Assembly (NCBI GenBank): GCA_017505525.1
Contig: JAFVPB010000006.1
Location: forward strand, 1 to 58,689
Source of the DNA: Clostridia bacterium
GTDB lineage: Bacteria > Bacillota > Clostridia > UMGS1883
Length of the DNA stretch: 58,689 nt
Direction of reading: 5' to 3'
Below the pieces are notes generated by a model, which made no database searches, had not been told where the DNA came from, and saw nothing but the letters and a program-made list of their open reading frames with translations. The position numbers and the translations under genes were made by a program. Below are positions 24,713 through 33,159 of the stretch, one piece after another. Within the stretch, counting starts at the first letter, position 1; each line of letters opens with the position of its first letter.

Positions 24713-24789
24713 GGGCTTTTAGCTCAGTTGGTTAGAGCAACCGGCTCATAACCGGTCGGTCCGGGGTTCGAGTCCCTGAAGGCCCACCA
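24713..24789 (+). tRNA. tRNA-Met or tRNA-Ile2 (CAT anticodon)
   Basis: Acceptor GGGCTTT/GAAGGCCC, D-arm AGCTCAGTTGGTTAGAGC, anticodon loop CTCATAA between CCGG and CCGG, T-loop GTTCGAGTC, encoded CCA. CAT reads Met; the CATAACC context also occurs in tRNA-Ile2 whose C34 is changed to lysidine, so the identity is open. Confidence 0.92.
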
Positions 24790-24790
24790 G

Positions 24791-24821
24791 AAAAAAGCAT
24801 CGACTATGTCGGTGCTTTTTT
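24791..24821 (+). terminator. tRNA operon terminator
   Basis: AAAAAAGCATCGAC-TAT-GTCGGTGCTTTTTT, 14 pairs with one wobble. Confidence 0.9.
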
Positions 24822-24825
24822 CAAC

Positions 24826-25004
24826 GAAATAAATCCTTTCAGGATTTGTGAAATGCCCTTCGGGCGTGAAATATTGCTTCACAATGTGAAATACGCCTGC
24901 GGCGTGTGAGAAAGGATTTATTTTATTTCACAGAAAGCGTTAGATTTCCATTTCACAATTTACGAAGTAAATTATTTCATATCGAACGCAGAGAGATATT
25001 TCAC
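24826..25004 (+). repeat. Hairpin array 1 (GTGAAAT / ATTTCAC heptamers)
   Basis: In the left half GTGAAAT precedes each of several small hairpins: AAATCC/GGATTT, GCCC-TTC-GGGC, ATTG/CAAT and ACGCC/GGCGT. In the right half the inverse heptamer ATTTCA(C) separates hairpins such as AATTTAC-GAA-GTAAATT. The halves are joined where AAAGGATTTATTT can pair back to AAATAAATCCTTT at the start. The total length is 179 bases. Array 2 (28889-29068, 180 bases) has the same plan with a different heptamer. No gene is seen between the tRNA terminator and 25089. Confidence 0.85.
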
Positions 25005-25017
25005 TAAAATATAAATG

Positions 25018-25075
25018 GCATCTAAACTATTCGGCTCTTCCAATGCAAAAAAGACGCCATCAGGCGTCTTTTTTT
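25018..25075 (+). terminator. Conserved module plus terminator after array 1
   Basis: GCATCTAAACTATTCGGCTC, TTCCAATGC, then AAAAAAGACGCC-ATCA-GGCGTCTTTTTTT. A near-identical module and terminator follow array 2 (29076-29135), and a third copy of the module precedes array 2 (28822-28850). Confidence 0.85.
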
Positions 25076-25089
25076 GTGCTATTTTTTAA

Positions 25090-25875
25090 TCAAAATTCTT
25101 CTTTTAATTGAACCTTTAATCTGTTTCTGTACTCTGCAGGAGTAATTCCAAGAATGTTTTTAAAATTTCTGTTAAAGCTTCGAACTGATTGATAACCGCT
25201 TTCTAATGCACATTGAAGAATTGAATAATGGGAATTGGCCAAAAGATAACATGCATTATTAATTCTGTATCTGTTTTTATATGAATTAAAAGAAATTCCT
25301 GTTGTTTTCTTGAAATAACGTGACAAATATGAGTAGCTGTATCCGGTATCATCAGCGAGACTATGCAGTTCGCAATCGGTACAGTAATTTTTTTCAATAA
25401 AGAGAAAAATGTTTTGTAAAATATTTTCGTCGAACGAAGGTTTTTGCACATATTCTGCATTTTTATCAAATTCGGCACAGATAGAATAAAGAATGCCTTT
25501 CTTTTCAAATGTAGAGGATTCCTCTGAAAGATTATCCAATGCATTTATCAGGTGTTTATTCAGCGTAACGACATTTTGATCTGGTTTTTTGTTTGAAATT
25601 TTTGATGCATAAGATTTTACAATTTCTGGCGAGAAAATGCAGAGCATATGTTCGCTGTTGCTGCTTGATAAAGAATGTAACTGATGCGGGAAAATAAGCA
25701 CAGAATCCCATTCTTTGAGTTTATATAGGTTGTTGTCAACGGTTACATGCATTTCTCCTGAGAGGACAACAATAAATTCAAATGATTGATGAAGGTGTGT
25801 AGGAAAATTAAAATTTTTTCCGTATTCTTTGCAAAAATATTCGGATATACCAAAATGTTGAGTTTGATAAAACAT
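25090..25875 (-). CDS. AraC-family regulator of the xylose genes
   Basis: A 261-residue regulator with an N-terminal cupin-like sensor domain (about 10-95; HLHQSFEFIVVLSGEMHVTV) and a C-terminal double HTH AraC domain (about 160-258; LADDTGYSYSYLSRYFKKTTGISF and ALESGYQSVRSFNRNFKNILG). It is divergent from xylB-xylA with 107 bases between, so it probably controls them, likely activating with xylose; ligand identity is inferred from the neighbours. AGGTGA precedes the ATG. Confidence 0.88.
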   Translation of the reverse strand: MFYQTQHFGISEYFCKEYGKNFNFPTHLHQSFEFIVVLSGEMHVTVDNNLYKLKEWDSVLIFPHQLHSLSSSNSEHMLCIFSPEIVKSYASKISNKKPDQNVVTLNKHLINALDNLSEESSTFEKKGILYSICAEFDKNAEYVQKPSFDENILQNIFLFIEKNYCTDCELHSLADDTGYSYSYLSRYFKKTTGISFNSYKNRYRINNACYLLANSHYSILQCALESGYQSVRSFNRNFKNILGITPAEYRNRLKVQLKEEF

Positions 25876-25888
25876 AAAATCACCTAAA

Positions 25889-25903
25889 AGACAAATTTTG
25901 TCT
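25889..25903. promoter_or_regulatory. Palindrome between the AraC gene and xylB
   Basis: AGACAAA-T-TTTGTCT is a perfect 7-bp inverted repeat next to the AraC start, a candidate operator. Confidence 0.45.
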
Positions 25904-25982
25904 ATTAATTATATATAATTTTGCGAGAAAAGTCAAGAAAAGAGTGGTATTATTTACATATAGTAAAAAAGAAGGTGTGTTT

Positions 25983-27461
25983 ATGAATTACTACATTGGT
26001 GCAGACCTTGGAACATCAGGATTAAAGCTTTTGCTTGTTGATACTGAGGGAAGGATTTTGAATTCTGTTACAAAAAGCTATGATGTATACTACCCGAATC
26101 CTGGTTGGAGTGAACAAAACCCAGATGATTGGTGGAATGCCTTTGTCAGTGGTGTTGGAGAGTTACTTTCAAAATTTGATGCAAAATGTGTCAGGGGAAT
26201 ATCTGTTGCAGGCCAAATGCACGGGCTTGTAATTCTGGATGAAAATGATAAGGTTATCCGCCCGGCAATACTCTGGAACGATGGCAGAACCTATAAGGAA
26301 ACAGAATATTTGAATACAGTGGTAGATAAGCAAAAATTGTCCGATTACACAGCAAATATTGCTTTTGCAGGCTTTACTGCACCAAAGATTTTGTGGCTTA
26401 AAAATAACGAGATAGAAAACTTTGATAAAATATCAAAGATAATGCTCCCAAAAGACTATATCGCATACCGTCTTACAGGAGTACATTCAATAGACTATTC
26501 TGATGCGTCAGGTATGCTTTTGCTTGATGTGAAGAATAAATGCTGGTCAAGGGAAATGCTTGAGATTTGCGATGTTAAGAAAGAACAACTTCCTAAACTT
26601 TACGAGAGCTTTGATTGTACAGGTGAAGTTCTCCCCGAAATAGCAAAGATCCTTTGCTTCAGCGATGGAGTAAAGGTCGAAGCAGGTGCAGGGGATAACG
26701 CAGGTGCAGCAATCGGTACCGCAACAGTTGGTGAGGGTAAATGTAATATATCACTTGGTACTTCAGGAACAATCTTTATTTCATCAGAAAAGTTCGGAGT
26801 GGATAAGTTTAATGCACTGCATTCATTTTGTCATTCAGACGGAGGATACCACCTTATGGGTTGTATCTTGTCTGCGGCATCCTGTAACAAGTGGTTCTAT
26901 GAAGAAATTCTTAAAACCAATGACTATAATGGCGAACAAGCAGGAATTTTGGATGAAAATCTTGGCAAAAATCACACATATTTTTTGCCATATTTAATGG
27001 GTGAAAGAAGCCCTATTAACGATACTGATGCAAGGGGGCTGTTTATCGGTATGCGACCTGATACCACCAGACAGCATATGGTTCAGGCAGTTTTGGAGGG
27101 CGTTGCCTTTGCTTTTCGTGATAATCTTGAAATTGCAAAAAGTCTTGGAATCAATGTAACTGTCAGCACAATCTGTGGTGGCGGTGCTAAGTCAAAATTA
27201 TGGCAGAAGATTATTGCAAATATACTCAATATTGAGCTTGAAATCCCTGCGGTTGAAGAGGGGCCCGGACTTGGTGCGGCAATGCTTGCAATGGTTGCTT
27301 GTGGCGAATATGAATCTGTTTTGGAGTGTGCAGAAAAACTGGTTGTAAAGAAAGAGAAAATTAAACCTGTTGCTGAAATTGTATCAAGATATGAAGAAAG
27401 CTATCAGAAGTACAAAAAAATATATCCAAGAGTGAAAGAATTATATAAAGAACTTATATAG
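25983..27461 (+). CDS. xylB: Xylulokinase
   Basis: XylB phosphorylates D-xylulose to xylulose 5-phosphate. The 492-residue FGGY kinase has YIGADLGTSGLKLLLVD (N-terminal phosphate motif), the xylulokinase-specific GQMHGLVILD (about 77-86) and WNDGRTYKETEYL, GAGDNAGAAIGTATV with the catalytic Asp (about 238), and CGGGAKSKLWQKIIANIL. The start at 25983 follows AAGGTG; the frame extends upstream without a better site. It is followed 12 bases later by xylA. Confidence 0.95.
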   Translation: MNYYIGADLGTSGLKLLLVDTEGRILNSVTKSYDVYYPNPGWSEQNPDDWWNAFVSGVGELLSKFDAKCVRGISVAGQMHGLVILDENDKVIRPAILWNDGRTYKETEYLNTVVDKQKLSDYTANIAFAGFTAPKILWLKNNEIENFDKISKIMLPKDYIAYRLTGVHSIDYSDASGMLLLDVKNKCWSREMLEICDVKKEQLPKLYESFDCTGEVLPEIAKILCFSDGVKVEAGAGDNAGAAIGTATVGEGKCNISLGTSGTIFISSEKFGVDKFNALHSFCHSDGGYHLMGCILSAASCNKWFYEEILKTNDYNGEQAGILDENLGKNHTYFLPYLMGERSPINDTDARGLFIGMRPDTTRQHMVQAVLEGVAFAFRDNLEIAKSLGINVTVSTICGGGAKSKLWQKIIANILNIELEIPAVEEGPGLGAAMLAMVACGEYESVLECAEKLVVKKEKIKPVAEIVSRYEESYQKYKKIYPRVKELYKELI

Positions 27462-27473
27462 GAGGAAAATAAA

Positions 27474-28787
27474 ATGAGTGAAATTTTTAAAAACATTCCG
27501 CAAATTAAATATGAGGGCAAAGATAGTAAGAATCCCTTCGCATTTAAATATTATGATGCAGAAAAGAAGATTATGGGAAAAACAATGAAAGAACACCTGC
27601 CTTTTGCAATGGCATGGTGGCATAACCTTTGCGCAGCGGGTACAGACATGTTCGGCAGAGATACTACTGATAAATCATTTGGGGCTGAAATAGGAACAAT
27701 GGCACATGCAAAGGCAAAAGTTGATGCGGGTTTTGAATTCATGAAAAAACTTGGAATCGAATACTTCTGTTTCCATGATGTTGACCTTGTTCCCGAAGCA
27801 GACGATATCAAGGAAACGAACCGCAGACTTGATGAAATCACAGACTACATTCTTGAAAAAATGCATGGCACAAACATCAAGTGCCTCTGGGGAACGGCAA
27901 ATATGTTTTCTAATCCAAGATATATGAACGGAGCGGGCAGTACCAATTCGGCAGAAGTATTCTGCTTTGCTGCAGCTCAAATTAAAAAGGCGTTAGATAT
28001 TACAGTAAAACTTGGTGGAAAAGGTTATGTTTTTTGGGGAGGAAGAGAAGGTTATGAAACTCTTTTAAATACCGATATGAAGTTTGAACAGGAAAACATT
28101 GCAAGACTTATGAAAATGGCTGTTATATATGGTCGTTCAATTGGTTTTGAAGGTGATTTTTATATTGAGCCCAAGCCAAAGGAACCCATGAAGCACCAGT
28201 ACGATTTTGATGCATCAACAGCTATCGGTTTTTTGAAAAAATACGGACTTGACAAAGATTTTAAGCTTAACATTGAAGCGAATCACGCAACACTTGCAGG
28301 TCATACATTTCAGCATGAACTTCGTGTTTCTGCAATTAACGGAATGCTTGGCTCAATTGATGCAAATCAGGGTGATATGCTTCTTGGTTGGGATACAGAT
28401 GAATTTCCGTCTGATGTATACAGTGCAACTCTCTGTATGTATGAGGTTCTCAGGTCAGGCGGACTTACCGGCGGACTTAACTTTGACTCAAAGAACAGAA
28501 GGGCAAGTAACACATACGAAGATATGTTCCATGGTTTCATTCTTGCTATGGATACATTTGCCCTTGGACTCATCAAAGCGGCAGTTTTAATTGAAGATGG
28601 CAGAATTGATAAATTTGTAAAGGAAAAATATAGTAGCTTCGAAACTGAAATAGGCAAGAAGATATTGAATGGTACAACTTTAGAGGAGCTTGCAGTATAT
28701 GCAGAAAAACTTGGATCAACAACCCAACCGCAAAGTGGCCGACAGGAATACCTTGAGAGTGTTCTTAATAATGTGATGTTTAACTAA
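27474..28787 (+). CDS. xylA: Xylose isomerase
   Basis: A 437-residue TIM-barrel isomerase converting D-xylose to D-xylulose. The first signature [11 protein letters not shown] contains the catalytic His (about 101-104), and [16 protein letters not shown] (about 185-200), [16 protein letters not shown] (metal Glu, about 231-246) and [11 protein letters not shown] (about 304-314) are intact. Its length and insertions match class II xylose isomerases of Clostridia. GGAGG ribosome site. No transporter gene is adjacent. Confidence 0.97.
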   Translation: MSEIFKNIPQIKYEGKDSKNPFAFKYYDAEKKIMGKTMKEHLPFAMAWWHNLCAAGTDMFGRDTTDKSFGAEIGTMAHAKAKVDAGFEFMKKLGIEYFCFHDVDLVPEADDIKETNRRLDEITDYILEKMHGTNIKCLWGTANMFSNPRYMNGAGSTNSAEVFCFAAAQIKKALDITVKLGGKGYVFWGGREGYETLLNTDMKFEQENIARLMKMAVIYGRSIGFEGDFYIEPKPKEPMKHQYDFDASTAIGFLKKYGLDKDFKLNIEANHATLAGHTFQHELRVSAINGMLGSIDANQGDMLLGWDTDEFPSDVYSATLCMYEVLRSGGLTGGLNFDSKNRRASNTYEDMFHGFILAMDTFALGLIKAAVLIEDGRIDKFVKEKYSSFETEIGKKILNGTTLEELAVYAEKLGSTTQPQSGRQEYLESVLNNVMFN

Positions 28788-28850
28788 TAATAAAACACGT
28801 TTCATACATTGTCAGCATAAGAGTCATCTAAATCGTTCGGTTCTTCCATG

Positions 28851-28886
28851 AAAAAAGCGTACTGAAATTTTTCAGTACGCTTTTTT
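28851..28886 (+). terminator. xylBA terminator
   Basis: AAAAAAGCGTACTGAAA pairs with TTTCAGTACGCTTTTTT. It is preceded at 28822-28850 by the module GTCATCTAAATCGTTCGGTT / CTTCCATG, related to those after the two arrays. Confidence 0.9.
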
Positions 28887-28888
28887 CA

Positions 28889-29068
28889 GCGATATAAATT
28901 CCTGTCGGAATTTGATATATGTACTTTGTCCGCGATATATCTACGATGCGATATGTTGCCTTTCGGCAATGAGAAAAAGGAATTTATATCATATCGCAAC
29001 CGAATGAAGTGAGGTTATATCGAATTTGCGAAGCAGATATATCGCACGAGCGTAAGCGAGTATATCGC
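28889..29068 (+). repeat. Hairpin array 2 (GCGATAT / ATATCGC heptamers)
   Basis: The left half has GCGATAT (or GATATAT) before hairpins AAATTCC/GGAATTT, ATC-TAC-GAT and GTTGCC/GGCAAT. The right half has ATATCGC after hairpins AACC/GGTT, TTTGC-GAA-GCAGA and ACGAGCG/CGAGT. AAAGGAATTTATATC near the middle can pair back to GATATAAATTCC at the start. The architecture, length (180 bases) and flanking terminators match array 1, while the heptamer is different. Confidence 0.85.
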
Positions 29069-29075
29069 CTAAAAC

Positions 29076-29135
29076 CTGTGCATCCCAACCATTCGGTTCT
29101 TCAAATGCGAAAAGACGCCATCAGGCGTCTTTTTT
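29076..29135 (+). terminator. Conserved module plus terminator after array 2
   Basis: GCATCCCAACCATTCGGTTC, TTCAAATGCG, then AAAAGACGCC-ATCA-GGCGTCTTTTTT. Same module and terminator as 25018-25075. Confidence 0.85.
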
Positions 29136-29139
29136 GCAT

Positions 29140-29178
29140 TGGTGAGTTTTGGGGAATCGAACCCTGAGAGGGCAACAA
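29140..29178 (-). pseudogene. tRNA-like 3' remnant
   Basis: On the minus strand CAGGGTTCGATTCCC looks like a tRNA T-arm (GTTCGATTC) and the segment ends in ACTCACCA, like an acceptor end with CCA. The T-stem has mismatches and the arm is one base short, and no anticodon arm is present. A decayed tRNA end or old integration scar is possible. Confidence 0.35.
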
Positions 29179-29183
29179 GCGTT

Positions 29184-29238
29184 AAAAAACGATTGATAAT
29201 CGTTTTTTATTGACAAACAGAAATAATTAATATACAAT
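29184..29238 (+). promoter_or_regulatory. Terminator overlapping the rpiR promoter, and candidate operators
   Basis: AAAAAACGATT-GAT-AATCGTTTTTT (29184-29208) is a terminator. TTGACA begins two bases later (29210-29215), with TACAAT at 17 bases (29233-29238). Downstream, ATAGAA-ATACA-TTCTAT (about 29236-29253) and a further ATAGAAT are candidate RpiR sites. Confidence 0.65.
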
Positions 29239-29301
29239 AGAAATACATTCTATCTAATTTTAAATAAATAGAATATAATTCCAAAAAACGGAGAACTTGA
29301 T

Positions 29302-30141
29302 ATGATTATTCCAAAAATACATAATGCGTTTGCACACCTTACAGAAACAGAACAAAAGATTGCATCTTATATTTTAGAAGTTCCGGAAAAGGTTGTTAAT
29401 ATGACGGCAAAAGAGCTTGCAAATGAATGTGGCACCGTTGCGTCGGCTGTTAACCGTATGTGTAAATCTATTGGGGTGGAAGGTTTTGCAAAGCTGAAAA
29501 TTTCTTTAGCTACTGCAGTTGGTAAGGAAAGCGGCAATGAAAAGAATATTCCGTTTGATAAAGAAGATGACACTGAGTTGATTTTCAATAAGGTTTTTAA
29601 TTCAGGGATAAATACGCTTAAAAACACTTGTCAAATGATAGATTTTTCAGAGGTTGAAGAAATCTCAAAAATACTTGCATCGGCGCAGCGTATTTTTATA
29701 TTCGGAGTTGGAACATCTTCTGTGGTTGCATCTGATGCTGCTTACAGGTTTTCTCAACTTGATGTTCAGGCGTATGCTTACACAGACATTTTACAGATGA
29801 ATGTTATGGCAAGTAATATGAAAAAAGGCGATGTTGCATTTGGAATTTCACACAGCGGAAGAACAAAAGCTGTTGTTGATGCAATGCGCTGTGCAAATAA
29901 AGCAGGTGCAACAACGATAGCATTAACCAGTTTTACAAAAAGTCTTTTATATACAGAGAGTGATTATTCAATTTCGGTGTATTCTGATGAAAAAAATTAT
30001 CCTGTCGAAGCTGTATCAGCCCGCATAGCACATATGTGTGTAATTGATGCACTTATGCTGACAATAGCTTCTCTTAATTATGAAGATTATTCAAAACATA
30101 TTTCCTTAAGAAATGCTGCCCTTGATGGAATTAGATATTAA
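29302..30141 (+). CDS. MurR/RpiR-family regulator
   Basis: A 279-residue regulator with an N-terminal RpiR HTH (about 1-75; LTETEQKIASYILEVPEKVV, AKELANECGTVASAVNRMCKS) and a C-terminal SIS sugar-phosphate sensor (about 105-250; FIFGVGTSSVVASDAAYRFS and FGISHSGRTKAVVDAM). It leads a cluster with a phosphodiesterase and an AEC transporter that it may control. Ligand unknown. Confidence 0.9.
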   Translation: MIIPKIHNAFAHLTETEQKIASYILEVPEKVVNMTAKELANECGTVASAVNRMCKSIGVEGFAKLKISLATAVGKESGNEKNIPFDKEDDTELIFNKVFNSGINTLKNTCQMIDFSEVEEISKILASAQRIFIFGVGTSSVVASDAAYRFSQLDVQAYAYTDILQMNVMASNMKKGDVAFGISHSGRTKAVVDAMRCANKAGATTIALTSFTKSLLYTESDYSISVYSDEKNYPVEAVSARIAHMCVIDALMLTIASLNYEDYSKHISLRNAALDGIRY

Positions 30142-30164
30142 AACAGAAAGGAGTCTATAGTAAA

Positions 30165-30950
30165 ATGAATAAAAAGGTTATTTTAATTTCAATTGACGGT
30201 ATGCGGCCTGATGGACTTATAAAATGCGAAAATCCTTATGTTGAGAAATTAAAGAAAATGGCATCTTATACTTTTTGTGCAAGAACAGTATTTCCATCTG
30301 TTACACTTCCATGCCATATATCAATGTTTCATAGCGTACCTCCGGAAAGGCACGGAACAACCACAAACGTATATATGCCGCAGGTGCGACCGATTAATGG
30401 TCTATTTGAACAGTTAAAAAATGCAGATAAAGTATCTGCTATGTATTATGGTTGGGAACCACTTCGAGATGTATCCAGACCGGGTTCTCTTACGGAATCC
30501 GGATATACAAATGCATATTCGTTTGAGCATACTGATGCAATATTAACCGAAAAAGCACTTAGCTACATTAAGGTGGCTAAACCTGATTTTGTGTTTCTTT
30601 ATATGGTTGAAACAGATGAAAAGGGTGGGCATGACAATGGATGGATGAGTTCAGTATACCTTGATTATATTAACCGTGCAATCGATAATGTTAAAAGAGT
30701 AGTTGAAGAAACAAATGGAGAATACTCCGTAATTGTAACAGCCGACCACGGCGGGCATGATAGGGCGCATGGAAGCAATATGGACGAGGATATGACAATA
30801 CCGATGTTTTTTTATGGTCCTCAATTTGAAGCGGGCAAAGAGCTTAGCGGAGTAAGTATTCTTGACATAGCACCAACAATAGCTGATATTATGGGGGTTC
30901 CCCGAGCAAAAGAATGGGAGGGAAAATCGCTTGTAGGAGCTGCAAAATAA
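30165..30950 (+). CDS. Alkaline-phosphatase-superfamily phosphodiesterase/nucleotide pyrophosphatase
   Basis: A 261-residue type I phosphodiesterase (NPP-like) without signal peptide. Metal ligands: D10 in ISIDGMRPDG, the Thr nucleophile in FPSVTLPCH (about 46), DEKGGHDNG (about 152-160), ADHGGHDRAHG (about 198-208). Cytosolic members act on small phosphodiesters or phosphonates; the substrate is unknown. The stop overlaps the next start (TAATG). Confidence 0.82.
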   Translation: MNKKVILISIDGMRPDGLIKCENPYVEKLKKMASYTFCARTVFPSVTLPCHISMFHSVPPERHGTTTNVYMPQVRPINGLFEQLKNADKVSAMYYGWEPLRDVSRPGSLTESGYTNAYSFEHTDAILTEKALSYIKVAKPDFVFLYMVETDEKGGHDNGWMSSVYLDYINRAIDNVKRVVEETNGEYSVIVTADHGGHDRAHGSNMDEDMTIPMFFYGPQFEAGKELSGVSILDIAPTIADIMGVPRAKEWEGKSLVGAAK

Positions 30951-31879
30951 TGAATGCTTTTTTTACTACATTAAATCAGATATCTTTTCTTTTTGGGTTT
31001 ATTGTTATAGGGTACATACTCGTTAAATTTAAAGTGCTGCCTGAAAATTCATCTGCGGTTTTATCAAAACTGGAAAACACCGTTTTTATACCTGCACTTG
31101 TTATGGGAACATTTATTGAAAATTTTACCACAGAGAGAATAGTTGCAGCGTGGAAACTGTTGTCGGTAAGTTTTATAATAGCTTTTATTGCAATTCCCTT
31201 TGCAATATTAATTTCTAAATTGATTACAAAAGATAGGTATATACAGAAAATTTACACGTATGGGTTGTCGTTTTCAAATTTTGGATTCATGGGAAATGCA
31301 GTGGTAAGCAGCTTGTTTCCCGATATTTTTTTTGAATATCTGATTTTCACGCTGCCTTTGTGGATGTTAATATATCTTTGGGGAGTACCAAGACTTCTTA
31401 TTATAGATTCAGGAAAAAAATATACTTTTAAGGAATCTTTGAAATCTTTTGTTAATCCAATGTTTATAGCGATGCTTGTGGGTATAGTAATTGGTCTGTT
31501 AAAAATTCGTCTTCCCGGATGGACTATGTCGCTTATTGATGTGTCGGGGAACTGTATGTCGCCGATTGCTATGATTCTTACCGGAGTGGTAGTAGCATCA
31601 ATATCTTTGAAAAATACTTTTATAAATGTAAGGATTTATATTGTTTCATTTATAAGGCTCATTATTATGCCTGTCCTTTTTATAGCGATGGCGTCTTTTT
31701 TCAAAATGCCTGATACAACCTATATCTGCGCTCTTTGTTCACTTGCGATGCCTCTTGGCCTTAATACCATTGTTATTCCAAGTGCGCTGGGTAAGGACAC
31801 AACGGTTGCAGCAGGTATGGCGGTGATTTCCCACTTGCTTTCCATTATAACGATTCCGTTAATCTTTTCGATTGTATAA
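30950..31879 (+). CDS. AEC-family (auxin efflux carrier-like) transporter
   Basis: A 309-residue membrane protein with about ten hydrophobic segments in two inverted halves. The first half has LENTVFIPALVMGTF and FSNFGFMGNAVVSSLF; the second half has LCSLAMPLGLNTIVIPSALG, typical of the AEC/BART superfamily. Bacterial members move organic acids such as malate. The start at 30950 overlaps the previous stop, giving translational coupling; it may export or import the product of the phosphodiesterase. Confidence 0.87.
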   Translation: MNAFFTTLNQISFLFGFIVIGYILVKFKVLPENSSAVLSKLENTVFIPALVMGTFIENFTTERIVAAWKLLSVSFIIAFIAIPFAILISKLITKDRYIQKIYTYGLSFSNFGFMGNAVVSSLFPDIFFEYLIFTLPLWMLIYLWGVPRLLIIDSGKKYTFKESLKSFVNPMFIAMLVGIVIGLLKIRLPGWTMSLIDVSGNCMSPIAMILTGVVVASISLKNTFINVRIYIVSFIRLIIMPVLFIAMASFFKMPDTTYICALCSLAMPLGLNTIVIPSALGKDTTVAAGMAVISHLLSIITIPLIFSIV

Positions 31880-31990
31880 AAGATTACAAAGGCAGAGAAA
31901 GGGACTGGGAAAAAGGAAGGTAAATCTGTTCAATACAAACTCGTCGGCGTACGATGGTACGATAGAGATTGTATTGAACAGAAGCAAACA

Positions 31991-32023
31991 AAAGTCCCTG
32001 AAAACCAAGGTTTCAGGGACTTT
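31991..32023 (+). terminator. Terminator of the rpiR cluster
   Basis: AAAGTCCCTGAAA pairs with TTTCAGGGACTTT, followed by CTT. Confidence 0.85.
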
Positions 32024-32063
32024 CTTAACTTTTACTTTTTTTGATAAAAATTATATTGTTAAC

Positions 32064-32090
32064 GGTTCGTCGAGGACGCCGAACCCTACA
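32064..32090 (-). repeat. TGTAGGG-type hairpin repeat, inverted
   Basis: On the minus strand it reads TGTAGGGTTCGGCG, TCCTCGACGAACC, with GGTTCG/CGAACC as the stem. Confidence 0.55.
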
Positions 32091-32183
32091 AATTTATAAA
32101 ATTATAATTTTGTTTGTGGTTGACCGACTTTTTCGACGGTCTGAGGGACTGTAAATAAAATTTACAGTCCCTTCTATTGCTTT

Positions 32184-33053
32184 TTAATGCACCGAATTTT
32201 TATACTCACTCGGCGTCATATTAGTAACTCTTTTAAAAACTCTTGAAAAATAGTGGGGGTTATCAAAAGAAAGCTTATCTGAAATCTGTGTGAAATTCAT
32301 ATTTTTTTCGCGAATCAGTTTTTTTGCCTCTTTTATCTTTTGCAACACAATATATTCTAAAATTGTGTAGTCTGTTTCCTGTTTGAAAATTTTTGAAAGG
32401 TATGCTCTTGAATAATTTAGTTGGTTGCAAATCTGCGCGATTGAAATATCTTTATAAATATTAGCATCAATCCATTTCATCATTTCGGAAACAAGATGGT
32501 TTTCCATACTCTCTTTTGATGGAAAAACCCTTAAATTCTTTTTGCCTTGCTCATGACGGATTAAAAGAATTAAAAACTGCTCAAGATATGTTTTTATCAT
32601 CTGCTGGCTTCCTATGGGAGGATTATCTTTAATGCTGAGCTTCACATCGTTTGGTTGCATCGGGAAAAAGGTTTCTTTATATTCTTCAATAATTGAAGAA
32701 ATATGCTTTTTTAAATTCGAGGGCACACTCATCATTTTCCCGTCGAAAAAATGCATGGATTCAGAAGAACATACAAACGATATTACGAAAACATTGGCGG
32801 CAGTTTTTTTGTTGGCGTTAAGTGTGTGAAATTCATCAGGCTTGTGAAAAATAATGTCGCCCTGCTTTAAAACCGATAATTTTTCGTCGGTGCTTATCTC
32901 AACACTACCTGAATCAACATACACCATTTCCCAGAAATTATGCCTTTCGCCACTATAGGAAAAATCTTTTCCAAGCTCGTAATAATGGATGGTAACGATT
33001 TTATTGATATTTATAACATTCGCAATCTTGTGTTTTATATAATTTAATTTCAT
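32184..33053 (-). CDS. AraC-family regulator
   Basis: A 289-residue regulator with an N-terminal cupin sensor (about 20-110; YSGERHNFWEMVYVDSGSVEI, DIIFHKPDEFHTL) and a C-terminal AraC double HTH (about 185-288; IAQICNQLNYSRAYLSKIFKQ and ISDKLSFDNPHYFSRVFKRVTNMTPSEYK). Divergent from the isomerase/dehydrogenase operon at 33160, which it probably regulates. AGGTGAAATT precedes the ATG. Confidence 0.88.
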   Translation of the reverse strand: MKLNYIKHKIANVININKIVTIHYYELGKDFSYSGERHNFWEMVYVDSGSVEISTDEKLSVLKQGDIIFHKPDEFHTLNANKKTAANVFVISFVCSSESMHFFDGKMMSVPSNLKKHISSIIEEYKETFFPMQPNDVKLSIKDNPPIGSQQMIKTYLEQFLILLIRHEQGKKNLRVFPSKESMENHLVSEMMKWIDANIYKDISIAQICNQLNYSRAYLSKIFKQETDYTILEYIVLQKIKEAKKLIREKNMNFTQISDKLSFDNPHYFSRVFKRVTNMTPSEYKNSVH

Positions 33054-33159
33054 AATTTCACCTGTTTACAAAATTGAACTTATCGTATAAAAAAATGCAT
33101 TCAAATATTTCCTTGTTTATAATATCATATTATCGGAGTAAAATCAAGGAGGAATAATT

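Larger units (their letters stand above)
31880..32183. other. 304-base gap of hairpins
   Basis: No gene is visible. It holds the hairpin CTGTTCAATACAA/TTGTATTGAACAG (31926-31981), a terminator (31991-32023), an inverted TGTAGGG-type repeat (32064-32090), the hairpin GACCG/CGGTC (32122-32141) and AGGGACTGTAAA/TTTACAGTCCCT (32144-32172), which lies just past the stop of the minus-strand AraC gene. Confidence 0.75.

Noticed and set aside
24826-25004. CRISPR-like array of regularly repeated heptamers
   Set aside because: Repeats are only 7 bases, spacing is irregular, the intervening segments are hairpins rather than unique spacers, and no cas genes are present.
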